From Branchinecta lynchi (Eukaryota; Arthropoda; Branchiopoda; Anostraca; Branchinectidae): a DNA stretch of 64,000 nt. Position 1 is the first letter of the stretch. Each line of letters opens with the position of its first letter. Of the stretch, positions 1 through 10,400 are shown piece after piece. Under the pieces are notes generated by a model, which worked only from the letters and a program-made list of their open reading frames with translations, was not told where the DNA came from and made no database searches. A program made the position numbers and the translations under genes. The stretch covers positions 6,827,501 to 6,891,500 of the forward strand of contig JAKZAP010000017.1 of the NCBI GenBank assembly GCA_023053575.1. Direction: 5' to 3'.

Positions 1-51
1 TTAGTTGCTTCACTCATCTGCATCCATAAGAGCAGTTGACGACGATAACTA

Positions 52-226
52 TACTGTCAGATGTTTGATAACAGATAACACATGTTTGCACATATTGTTG
101 TGTTGTATGAGAATATATTTTATTTCAGGCAAAAAATCTGTCTCGAAACATAATACTGAAAAAGGTGTCATGTTCTCATAACGTTGTCTTACACGTGTGT
201 TATTTATTATCAAGCTCCTGACAGTT
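52..226. mobile_element. CACTGTCAGAAGTTTC MITE, copy 1 (175 bp)
   Basis: Left end TACTGTCAGATGTTTGATAA and right end TTATCAAGCTCCTGACAGTT are inverted repeats, continuing through CAGATAACACATGT and its partner. Flanked by TA. Confidence 0.7.
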
Positions 227-391
227 TAGTAACCTGACCGTAACTTGACAAATTTGTACATGGCAGAATTAACCAATTTTGTTTTTGTTGCAATGAAAGT
301 GTGAGCGAGTAAAGCACTATTCTATTCATGAATGAATGATACTGAAAATTGTTGTCTTTTTTAGTTGCGTTTTTTACCGTCAGAGTACTCA

Positions 392-1108
392 CACTGTTAA
401 AAGTTTCATATCAGATAACACAAGGATGCGCAGTTAAACATTGATGCCCTAGAGACTTTCCAGGGGCGGCTTGCGAAATTCCCGCCTAAACTGAGACATC
501 TCCCATACCAGAAAAAGCTTGAAAGACTAAAATTTCCTACGCTGGCATACCGTATCTACAGGGGGGACCTCATTGAGACAAACAAGCTATGCCACGGTAT
601 GTATGAAAACGTCAAAGCTGACGACATCCTCAATTTCAACAAATTGCGTGGCCATACCCTCAAACTCACCGGGGAGAGGCCCAAACAAACAGCATTGCCC
701 ATTGTCCATCACTGAGCAAGTTAAAGAAATAAATCGACGAAATTTGTATCACCCAAATGTATGACCGTGCATACTTTAAAGGAATTTTGTGGGGGCCCTT
801 ATGTTTTTGCAATATATTATTATTATTATTAAACAGACAACGCCTGGGATGTAATATTGTATGATTCTGAAAATGTTATACATAAAAGCATTGCTTGGAA
901 GAGCCGAAAAAGCATCTGCTGACTTTTCTGGTATCGTGACGACAAATAAAGATTCAGCAGATGCTTTTCGGCTCTTCCTGGCAATGCTTGTTGTGCATAA
1001 TATTTATTTAATGCACAACGTTTTCAAAATCACAACAGATTACATCCCAAGTGTTGTCTGTTGAAACCGCGCATCATTGTGTTTTCTATTATGAAACTTC
1101 TGACAGTG
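392..1108. mobile_element. CACTGTCAGAAGTTTC MITE, copy 2, split by a LINE fragment
   Basis: Left end CACTGTTAAAAGTTTCATAT, right end GAAACTTCTGACAGTG. Near the centre is a second strong hairpin (about 895-980, GAGCCGAAAAAGCATCTGCT and its reverse complement). The left arm is interrupted by a LINE tail at about 440-835. Confidence 0.8.
440..837 (+). pseudogene. 5'-truncated LINE fragment (RT C-terminus and 3' tail)
   Basis: Reads LPYQKKLERLKFPTLAYRIY, GDLIETNKLCHGMYENV and KLRGHTLKLTGERPKQTALP, the usual C-terminal part of a CR1/Jockey-like LINE ORF, with stops. It ends in an (ATT)n tail. TTAAACA on both sides looks like a target duplication within the host MITE. Confidence 0.7.
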
Positions 1109-1650
1109 TAGTTGTCACGTTTTTTCTTACGCCGTTTATGGTTTCACTACGTATAGTGCTGTACTGCGAACCGTTCATCGAATCACTGGTGCGGACTCAA
1201 CAGAGCCTGCAAGGCAGGTTCTAGAAATCACCGGGCAATGGTGGGACCGAAAAACGCCGTAGGAAAAAACAGGCACTATTAAAAGCCAGAGACTACCCGG
1301 GGTGCGGCAAACGCGCCGATTAACACCTTAGGGATATGCTGCGACATGGAAAGCTCCTCCGGCGTGTGTTCTTGCAAACACGGCTAAAAATCGCTTCGCT
1401 TTGCGAGGCGGTTCAGTCCAAACAGTAATACAGATTTGTAACAGTACTATTGCCCAGACAACGAGCTTTAAGAAAACACCCAGAACAAGCCACATTTTAG
1501 AACAATAAGTCCACTTTCCAATCTTCCGCCCCAGCCCACAGGAACAAGCCTATGTGGCGGGAAACAAGCCCATCTGGCAACAGTGGCTCCGCTAGCGTCG
1601 GAATATTACGTGGGAAGTAAGTAAGTAATTTATTTATAACCCGCCATTTT

Positions 1651-2675
1651 GAACAAGACCAAAGGTGTCGATGGGATCCCAAACAATATTTGATTCAGAC
1701 AATCGGGTCTTGTCTTCGCCAGATCCAGTCTTGGACAAGCTAATCATCAGAAAAAAACAAGTTCAGATATTCCTCTATAAGTCATATCTATTTTGACGAT
1801 ACTGACCGAGACTTCCTGCCGATTTCCGACCGAACTACTAGTCCAGCAAAAAAAAAAATTCAGAAACAAAACCAGCGTATGTCCTTGTCCCTATAAAGAA
1901 CATCTAATCAACTTTGAATAAAAGTTTGACTTAAAAAAAATCCGGTTACAACCGGATTCCGGAATAATTATATGTCCGGGTAAAAAACCATTGTCATATA
2001 ACGACTCAGCATCTCTTCTTACCCCCTTAATCTGTCATCTAATCGAACTTTTGCTTTTAACAAATTTTCCGGTTTTGGCGGATTCCGGGCGAACTAGTTG
2101 TCCCGCGAGAAAAAGATTTTCACCATCGTGTTCGGCATGTCTTTTTACCCATACATCAAACATTTAATCAACTTCAAATTAAACTTTTACTTTTAAATTT
2201 CCGGTTTTCGCCAGATTTCGGACTAACTACATGTTCGGCGAGAAAATCGTTTTCACCATCGTGTTCAACATGTCTTCTTACCCCTAAATCGACCATTTAA
2301 TCAACTTCAAATAAAACTTTTACTTTTAACCAATGTTCCGTTTTTTGCCGGATTCCGGACGAACTACTTGTTCGGCATGAAAATAGTTTTCACTATCGTG
2401 CTCAGCATGTCTTCTTACCCCATAATCGACTATCACATTAGCTGTTTAAAAATATCTTGTTTATCCCTTAATTTGAACCCCCTCCCCCACCCCTAAATAT
2501 GGAGCTACATAGCCCATCTACGAAACTGAGCTTACCCTTGACCCAATGAATCCTCACAACAAGTTTGATCAAAATATCTCATTGCCTTCGAGAGTTATGG
2601 TGCTTACAGACGGACAGACGGACATTTTTGCGATGTCATAGGTATCCCTCCACTTACGTTTTGGGATCCCAAAAA
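1651..2675 (+). mobile_element. GGGATCCC Helitron-like element, copy A
   Basis: Begins AACAAGACCAAAGGTGTCGA then TGGGATCCCAAA; ends CGTTTTGGGATCCCA, so the subterminal sequences are inverted repeats. The core is about four tandem units of roughly 130 bp built around TTCCGGTTTTGGCGGATTCC and CAGCATGTCTTCTTACCCC, followed by a fixed 3' part with CGAGAGTTATGGTGCTTACA and a short GACGGACA tract. It begins in the 3' UTR of an older LINE (about 1612-1650, minus). Confidence 0.8.
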
Positions 2676-2759
2676 GCGGAGAAAACAAATCAGACACATA
2701 AACACACAGAAAAAGACACTTATTTTCAATCTTCGGCCAGGAAGCAATGGATCCACAAG

Positions 2760-3060
2760 AGAATCAACTTCGTTCGTGGAAAGTGGATTCGACAAGCCAG
2801 CGAGAAGTTGTAAAGGTGCAACAACTTTCAGTTTGTACTTGAGGTGGGCCGATTTTCACTTTGCTTCCTAGGAAGCGAATTCGTGAGAACGCTAGATTCG
2901 CCCTCTTTAGTGTATGTAAGGGCGATTCTGGGGATCTCCGGATGCGCATTCCACAAATCAAAGCGAGAATCGGCAGAGCGCAAGAACAAACGGAAAGTCG
3001 TTGCGCCTTAATAACTTCTCGCTGACTCACTTTCCACTCGCGCAGTGGGTTCGCTTTCGA
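2760..3060. repeat. Inverted-repeat element with about 60-bp arms
   Basis: TGGAAAGTGGATTCG and CCAGCGAGAAGTTGTAAAGG on the left pair with TAATAACTTCTCGCTGACTC and TTTCCACTCGCGC on the right. No flanking duplication noted. The frames within are palindrome shadows. Confidence 0.55.
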
Positions 3061-3089
3061 AGTCACTGGCGAAAACCACATCTTATTAT

Positions 3090-3740
3090 TTCAATAACTG
3101 TCTGATATGTCAATACATAACTAATAATCTACGCATTCGAATACAAAATAACAGCTCTTATTCTGACAATAAATACTTTATAAATATATACAATTACCCA
3201 ACAATTAACCTATATTTTGGCAAAGCTTGGCTGTCATGAATTGTAGGCTACTTTCCCTCGATATATAATTCCTTTCAAGTCCGAAAGTTTCAGTTTTGCG
3301 TTAGGGACTTTTGAAACAATATAACTATTCGCTGGAACCTGGACAAGCGGTAGCAAAGTTTTCATTTCGAGGAAAGCACGTTCCAACAAGGAAAGAAGGC
3401 TTATATGAGGACAGACGAGAATCAGCGACTGAAGCATATCACGAACGGTCACAATTCGAATAGCTTCTCTGCCTGACATCAACCTCACGTATGGGAAAAC
3501 AGGTTCCCTTCAAACCTTCTGCGTCTCATCCAATACGAAATCTGGCGCCAGATGAAGAGTTGTTCCCGCTTCTTCGCTCATCCTCTTCGTCGCTAACACA
3601 GGTAGCAGCCTGGAAATAGGACTTTAAATATCTCTACAGTCGGAATGCTACGTTTGGACGTCAATATATTTTCGATATGCATAGCAGAGATACCCTATAA
3701 TGTACGGTAGGCTGTTACTACTTTCGGTTTTCAGCACCGC
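3090..3740. other. No gene seen
   Basis: A/T-rich sequence with short open frames only (for example 3488-3234 minus, unrecognised). No repeat partner noticed in this window. Confidence 0.5.
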
Positions 3741-3889
3741 CATCATACGTCATTTCTTTATTTATTCCTTTATTTCCCTCAAAACTGAGGAGTACAACAA
3801 AGGGTTAACTTCTGACATCGAGGTTGATATCATATCGTATTATAACAGCGAGACGGCCATTGGAAATTAGCCAAAAAGGGGCTGTCGAA

Positions 3890-4320
3890 CTCGGTGGAAT
3901 GTGGAAGACCACTCCCTGTCAGAGATGTAATGAGAAGCAGAACAAACAGAATTCGGGGACCCCATAAAGAACCACAACTTTCACCTTTCCGATCCCGACA
4001 TCTGACAGCATTTTACCACCGTATACGAGCAAAAACCAACAACCTGAACCACCAAGCACACCACTACAAAATCACCAATGCAGACGGAACTGTACCAAAA
4101 TCGCCACTAAGTCGCCTCTACTCGAGAAAGGACGAGACCATTGACCACCTGCTCTTCGGATGTACCAGCATACCCAGAAGAAACGAGAGACGACAGATCG
4201 AAAGAATATTTGCATCACCCCGACTTCAGAAAACCACCTTCTCCCTCATCAAACAACCACCACCACCAAAAGTCGCAGAAAAGCATGCCATACTAGCAGG
4301 GGCGTCGCTAGCCAAAACTC
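3890..4320 (+). pseudogene. LINE ORF C-terminal fragment
   Basis: The open frame reads FRSRHLTAFYHRIRAKTNNL, then SRKDETIDHLLFGCTSIPRR, like the zinc-knuckle/C-terminal region of LINEs that ends in a His-Cys pattern. It runs into a CAGGGGCGTCGCTAGCC hAT-like end at about 4301 with a G run. A minus-strand LINE tail (GAGGGAAATAAAGG) lies just before at 3744-3795. Confidence 0.5.
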
Positions 4321-5637
4321 GAGGGGGGGGGGGCAGGGCTCATATGTGAAAATAAAACTCGCGATAACTGCAAGCGTTGAAGACTGAAGATTAGAAGCCT
4401 AGTTGTAGCTCCGACCGGTTTGAAGGGCTTGGGGCGTGGGAGGTGAGTATCTTAAAATATACGTCTGGCAGATAGAAGGCCCAAGAGTCATACCAGTTAG
4501 AAAAAATAACCAGGAAACATAGTACTGTAACCGCAAAACTGCATATCAGACAGAATGAAAACGAGCGCCGCAGGCGAAATTTTTTAAGTAGGCGATGATT
4601 TTTTTCGGGCAAAACGATACTTCCCTGCAACAAAATCTGTTTAGCTTTTAAAGCGGCCCAAGCCCCGAAATTCCAAGCCTAAAATCCGAATGAAATGACG
4701 CGACTTTCCAGTAAAATAAAGCGTAGTACGAAATTCGCCGCAGGCAAATTCTGTGGAATCCCGTGTGATCAGAACGTCTTTTCAGATCCCAAATAGCAGG
4801 ATCTGCCCGTCTTTCTTTGTTGACGACGAACCAAGAAAAATGTGAGACATTTACTTGGAAGTTGCATAATGTGCTTCAGTTCGAGCCTTTCCAAAAAAGA
4901 AGTATTGATCTCTTAAAAAAAAAATTCAAATGGAGTTGACTTGTTCTGAATTTAGAGTTAAAACACAAAATAAAAATAAAATGACGTGTTGAACAATCAG
5001 ACCCGTCATTAAATCTTCTTTCATTGATCACGAAACCGATTTAATTTTAAACGTCAACAGGAGAAAAATTCTTATCATTAAATGGTTTTCTACTAAAATA
5101 CAAAAAGATCTTTGCACGAAACTAACAAATTATTGGAAATGTACGCCACAAGCAAAATCAACCTGATTTTACTTGAATCAAGAGATATTAGTACACAACA
5201 GATCGTGTTAAAACTTAGGTTAATTCATGATTTGACAACTGTCTTTTGTCGGTCATGGAAGCTTACATCTAACAATCATACTTCTCATTCTGACAAAATA
5301 TGATTAAAGATCTCTGAACGACTAGAAATAGCCTGCCTCTCGAAACATGCGACTGAGAATGCAATTCCTTAAGTTTCAAACGCTCGAGAACCCAGAACAG
5401 CCGACGCCTCAGTAACTCGCCTGGCAATCCATTCATTCCTGCGATGCATGGAACTCGACCACCTAGTATGACCAAAATTAAAAGCCAATGAGGACTACTA
5501 CATTACTCTACCAATCACCACAACAGAAGAAGAAAACCACTGCATTCCTGAGCAGTCATACTGCGAGGCCGCAAAACGGAAGAGGCCTAAATGGGGCGTC
5601 ACGCCGTCCAAAGAGGCCTAACATAAAGAAGAAGGAG

Positions 5638-6548
5638 AGGTATTCTGACGAAACTTGATGTGAGGATTCGTTGGGTCAACGGGCAGGTCGAGTTCGTAGA
5701 TGGGCTTTGTTACCCTACATTTCGGGGAGGGGGAAGGGGTTCAAATAAAGGGAAGAACAATGTATTTTTGGACAGCTAATGAGATAGCCGGTTTAGGGGT
5801 AAGGAGATGCGCAGAATACATATATGAAAATTATTTTCTGGCTGGACAAATAGCTCTCCAGGAATCCGGCCAAACCGGAATTTCTTTTTTAAAGTAAAAG
5901 TTTTATTTGAAGTTTATTAGATGTTCAATTTAGGGGTACGTAGACATGCTGAATCTGTATATGACAATCATATATGACAATCATTTTCTACCCGGCCATA
6001 CAGTTCGCCTGGAATCCGGCCTAAACCGGAAAATTTGTTTTAAGTAAAAGTCGATTAGAATTTCGATGTAGTGGTAAGGTGGCATATTGAATCCGTAGAT
6101 GAAAATTATTTCCTCGTCGGACAGTCCGCCCGGAGTCAGGACAAAAATGGAAAAAATTTTAAAAATAAAAGTTTTATCTGAAGCCCATTTGAGATTCGAT
6201 GTAGAAGGTAAGTAGACGGCTGAATTCCTTTTTGAGCTTTAGTGGTTTGCCCGACAAGTAGTTGGCCCAGAATCCGGCCGAAAACGGAAATTTAACAAAG
6301 TAAGGCAGAAGTTTCGATCAATTTCGTCAAAGTAGACATGACGTATATGGGTAAACACATATGTCTGAATCCATATTCAAACTTGATTTTCTCAGATAAT
6401 TAACGACTGGCCTTGATCTTTTTTCTACATTTTAACAGTAAAAATGTTTGAGTAATCTGGCGAAGACCGGATGTCTATAAGACCCAATTGTCTGGATCAA
6501 AATTAAATGTTTATGATCCCATCGATCAGTTTGGTCTTTTTGTTTTTA
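5638..6548 (-). mobile_element. GGGATCCC Helitron-like element, copy B (3' end lost)
   Basis: Same core units read on the minus strand (AATCCGGCC, GGGTACGTAGACATGCTGAA). The 5' terminus is at about 6510-6548 (GATCCCATCGATCAGTTTGG). The other terminus is missing. Confidence 0.7.
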
Positions 6549-6904
6549 CGTTCGACGTCTCGAGTGCGGATTACTAGTAGAACTAGTAATGTTTTCACGG
6601 TAAAATGGTCCGAAAACATTGTTTCAAAAAATACTCAACTTGCTTCGTGAAATTAGGGATTCTCTCGTTAGCGCTTGCCGACTCTCGACGGGCTTCGCAC
6701 AAAAATACTCTGATTTCCGGAAATTTTTTTTTAAGAAATGCGCGTCATGTTAAAATGCTGCACGAAAGCCCACGCCAGTTCGACGACGTCTTAAGCCAAA
6801 ACAAAAGATACTGTCTGGCAACCCAGGAAAATTCAACTCAAGAAATTCTCGCCGTTAGGATGAGCAGTGAAAAGTGAAAATTTCAAATAGAGAGATTAAC
6901 CCAA

Positions 6905-7360
6905 CCAGAACAGGGATTCTGAACTTCACAATCCAAGCAGACTACGCAACACATCGAGGAAGACTAGCCGACTTCCGTACCAAGTCACGGGCAGCTACTG
7001 TCCCAGACCGCATACAACCTCCTTCCTTGCTTTCTCCAAGCCTAACAGCCCCCCCCCCCCCCCTGTTCATGCCTACTCGATCGCTAAGACTTTATGTACC
7101 CTCTATCGTTACTAGTGAGATACTTACGGTTAAGTCGACTCCAGAACAGGGATCCTAAACTTCGCACGACATCGAGGAAGACTAGCCAACTCCCCCGTGC
7201 AAGTCCAAGCAGCTACCTCCCTCCCTACTGTCCCAGACTGCATACAACCTCCTTCCTTGCTTTCTCCAAGCCTAACAGGACCCCTGTTCATGCCTACTCG
7301 ATCGCTAAGACTTTTGTACCCTCTATCGTTACTACAGAAATACTTACGGTTGAAGAAAGT
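6905..7360. repeat. Tandem duplication of about 222 bp across the exon 6 donor of BACURD
   Basis: ACCTCCTTCCTTGCTTTCTCC, GTTCATGCCTACTCGATCGC and TACTTACGGTT occur twice, 221-225 bp apart (for example 7019/7244 and 7120/7341). A poly-C run replaces GGACC in the first copy. The duplicated block includes a GTAAGT donor on the minus strand. Confidence 0.85.
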
Positions 7361-7476
7361 GTCACTGCGGTTCTATTGGACGTCGCCTGAAGAAGCTCCA
7401 CATCAGGCGCTTGTCGGTTTTCAAACAAGAACATGTTCAACGTCTCCTCAAATATTCTCGCTTCAGGGAACTCAAC
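7348..7476 (-). CDS. KCTD10: BACURD exon 6, last exon found
   Basis: 129 bp. Acceptor TTCTTATAG/GTTGAG at 7477; donor TTCAACC/GTAAGTA at 7348. Encodes [20 protein letters not shown] and [18 protein letters not shown]. If the donor were ignored, the frame would run 18 more codons to a stop without the family's basic tail. The donor region lies in a 220-bp tandem duplication. Confidence 0.85.
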
Positions 7477-10400
7477 CTATAAGAAGATAAATAAGTTACG
7501 ACCTTCATCCCGCTGATCAGATTAGGCAAGCTCTATTCGCTGCACTAACATCTTTGTCGGAGGTGCGGCTGATCTGAAAGCAAATGAAAACTAGACAAAT
7601 CCTACTGCCGCCTTCATCGGTCTTCGACGAAGATTTCGATTATCGTACGCCGATTTGCATTCTGGGTGATGAGGTTCTCGCAGGACCTGTCACAGAAAGA
7701 TTGCAGCCTGCTGACCGTGACAGTGGGAAAGACAGTAAAAAGCGTCGTGGAAAATCTAGCTGCCCGCTACCTAGCGTTTTGACTTTGTCTAGTGTCAATC
7801 GATGAAAGTGAGAGTAAACAAAACAAAAATGTAATAGTGCGAACACACGATCAGGGTCACGAGCTCCCGAACTGGAATTCCTGCCCGGATTTTCGCCATC
7901 ATCATCACTTCCATATGGAAAAGTTGAAATTTGTTCAACTTTTCCATATGGAAGTGATGATGGTGCCGAAAATCCGGGCAAGAATTCCAGACCGGGGAGT
8001 TCCCGATCCTGATCGTGTGTTCGCACTATAAGCAAAGGTAGCGTTCAAGTGAAGTTATTACAAGTTACGATGATAAGAGAAGGGGCGAGCGGAGTATTGA
8101 GGTAGTTTTCACGCTCTCTGGAACGAAAATAATAACAACGCCAACATACGTCCTCACTCTTACGGGAGTTCCTGCAGAACCGATAGTTATTATCACTTAT
8201 GATGCTCGCTACCATAATAAGTAAATTGTAAGGATCGTAACAGTCGTGGAACGAAAATAATAAGTGGGAGGAGCCAATTTACTTATTACGGCGAGCTCGG
8301 AAACGGCAATAATAACAAGAATGGTAACGATCGTAACTAATAATAAGTCGCTGGAACGCCACCCAAGAGGATTTGTTAACAATAACACACGACACGTGTA
8401 GTGTGGCGATGATTTGCTAGAAGGGATCAGTCGAAGAGCGTGTTCCACCCTACTTACCATGGTTACTACGCATGAGGTCACAGATCCTGGCTTCTGCAAA
8501 GAATTTTAAATTTTCGACAAAATATCGTGCCACGGGCTAATCGGGTCAATCACGTCACAGAGATCGTAGTTGCGACGCTCCCGAGCGTGGTAAGCAGAAA
8601 GTTACTATTTTGAAAAGGTTGTAACGGGTTGCGTAGTAACTTTCACGAGGTTGGAACGAAAATAGTTACTATCGTTAGAAGGGTGGAGCACCCTCGAAGT
8701 GTCACCAAGAGCGTATTCCATTCTACTTACAATAGTTACTACGCATGACTTCACGATCTTTGGCTTCTTGGCGTCGAGGCTGGAACGCATTTTTCTTTTT
8801 TCGGTCAAACATCATGCCAAGGATTGATCGGACCAATCACATTACAGAGATTCATAGTTACAACACTTACCACGCTCCCGAGCATGGTAAGCAAATAGTT
8901 ACTATTTCGAAAAGGTTGGAACAGTCAGCTAGTAACTTTTGACGAGGTTGGAAGGAAAATAGTTTCTACTGTTAGAAGGGTGGAACACGCTCCAAGAGAC
9001 TTTTTACGATATTCCAACCGCTAGTGTGCGCTAATTATCGCGACTGATGTTAGTTTCTTGTCTTTCTACTGTTACGGTCAAAAGGAATAAATCACTGACA
9101 ATGCGAAACTTACCTTTGTATGCTTGCGGTCAGTAGCATAGACGATCGATGTACAGCAGACTTCCGCGACTTTCTTGCAATGACCATAGAAGCTCCACAG
9201 GCAAATTTCGTTCGAGCCGATGACGTCCTTTACAAAGTTGATACGATCTCGAAAGCGAAGGCATAGCTTGTCAAAGAGTTCAATGTTCTTGAGAAGGTTG
9301 TCATCGGATGCCCTGAAAACAGCAAGGTAAAAGACGCCCTCAAAATATGATGACAAGCCTACTCCAAAGCAAAATAACACTACGGAGTAGCGTCAAGACC
9401 TATACTTTCCTTGCTTCGCAAACGGGCCATAGTCATAGCGCCGCTCACTACGCTTGCGACATGTGAGAAAACTTTTCGGCTTTAGAATTCTAGTAAAGCT
9501 AAGATGCGGTCTGCACACATCGAGGAAACTGAGGATCTTTTTTTTGCATTGTTCAGGATACGGAGTTTGGCCTTTTTTCTTTTTTGGGAGTTTTCTAGTC
9601 TTGCCACTACTGTCTAGTGTTATTTTGCTCTGGTCTACTCTTTGATTAGTCACTTTCTAGTCATATATAGTGACAAACCTGCACATGCATTTACTTCCTT
9701 GAGGCTGCTGGTTGCAAGTGTCTACCCCTTTGCACGAACATGGACGAAGCTCCAATCTACTACACTAAGCTCTTTTTTGATGCGGAAAAATCTCTACCCC
9801 CTCAACGACAAATGAAATCACCCCACCACCTTTAACTCCAAGCAATTCACAAAATCGGATACTTAAAGGACACCTGAACAATAAAACCACACTTGAACAC
9901 ACCATGGAGAATGCATTTACAGACATGGCCACGGAGAGCATTCTTCTCCTGAGAGTGACGTTTCAAAGTAGGGATGTTTGTTTCTGGAGGTTTGCACATT
10001 CAGACTCCAAGACAAAAAGCGCAATTCATTCAAATCTTGTACATTGCTGGCCGGATGGTAATGGAATCTAGATATACGTTTGGGCTTTATACTGGTTTAA
10101 AAATATTCCAGAAGAAGGGTTGATTGGAGACATTTGTTCGTTTCTAAAATTGTTCAGTACTAAAACAAGGACAGATGCAAAATGAAGCAAAAATCATAGA
10201 TTGGAAACGCTATTTCGTATCTGGATCGGGTTTTATGCAGGCAATGTTAACGGAAGTCATTCAGGTGTCCTTTAAGCTAGAATTCAGATGTTTTTTCACA
10301 AGTTCATTTCCCAGCTTGAGCGGCTGGAGCCTAAAGAGGACCCTTGCCAAGAAGGGCCAAAATATAAAATTTACCTGACGAATACGTTTTGTACTCTCAA

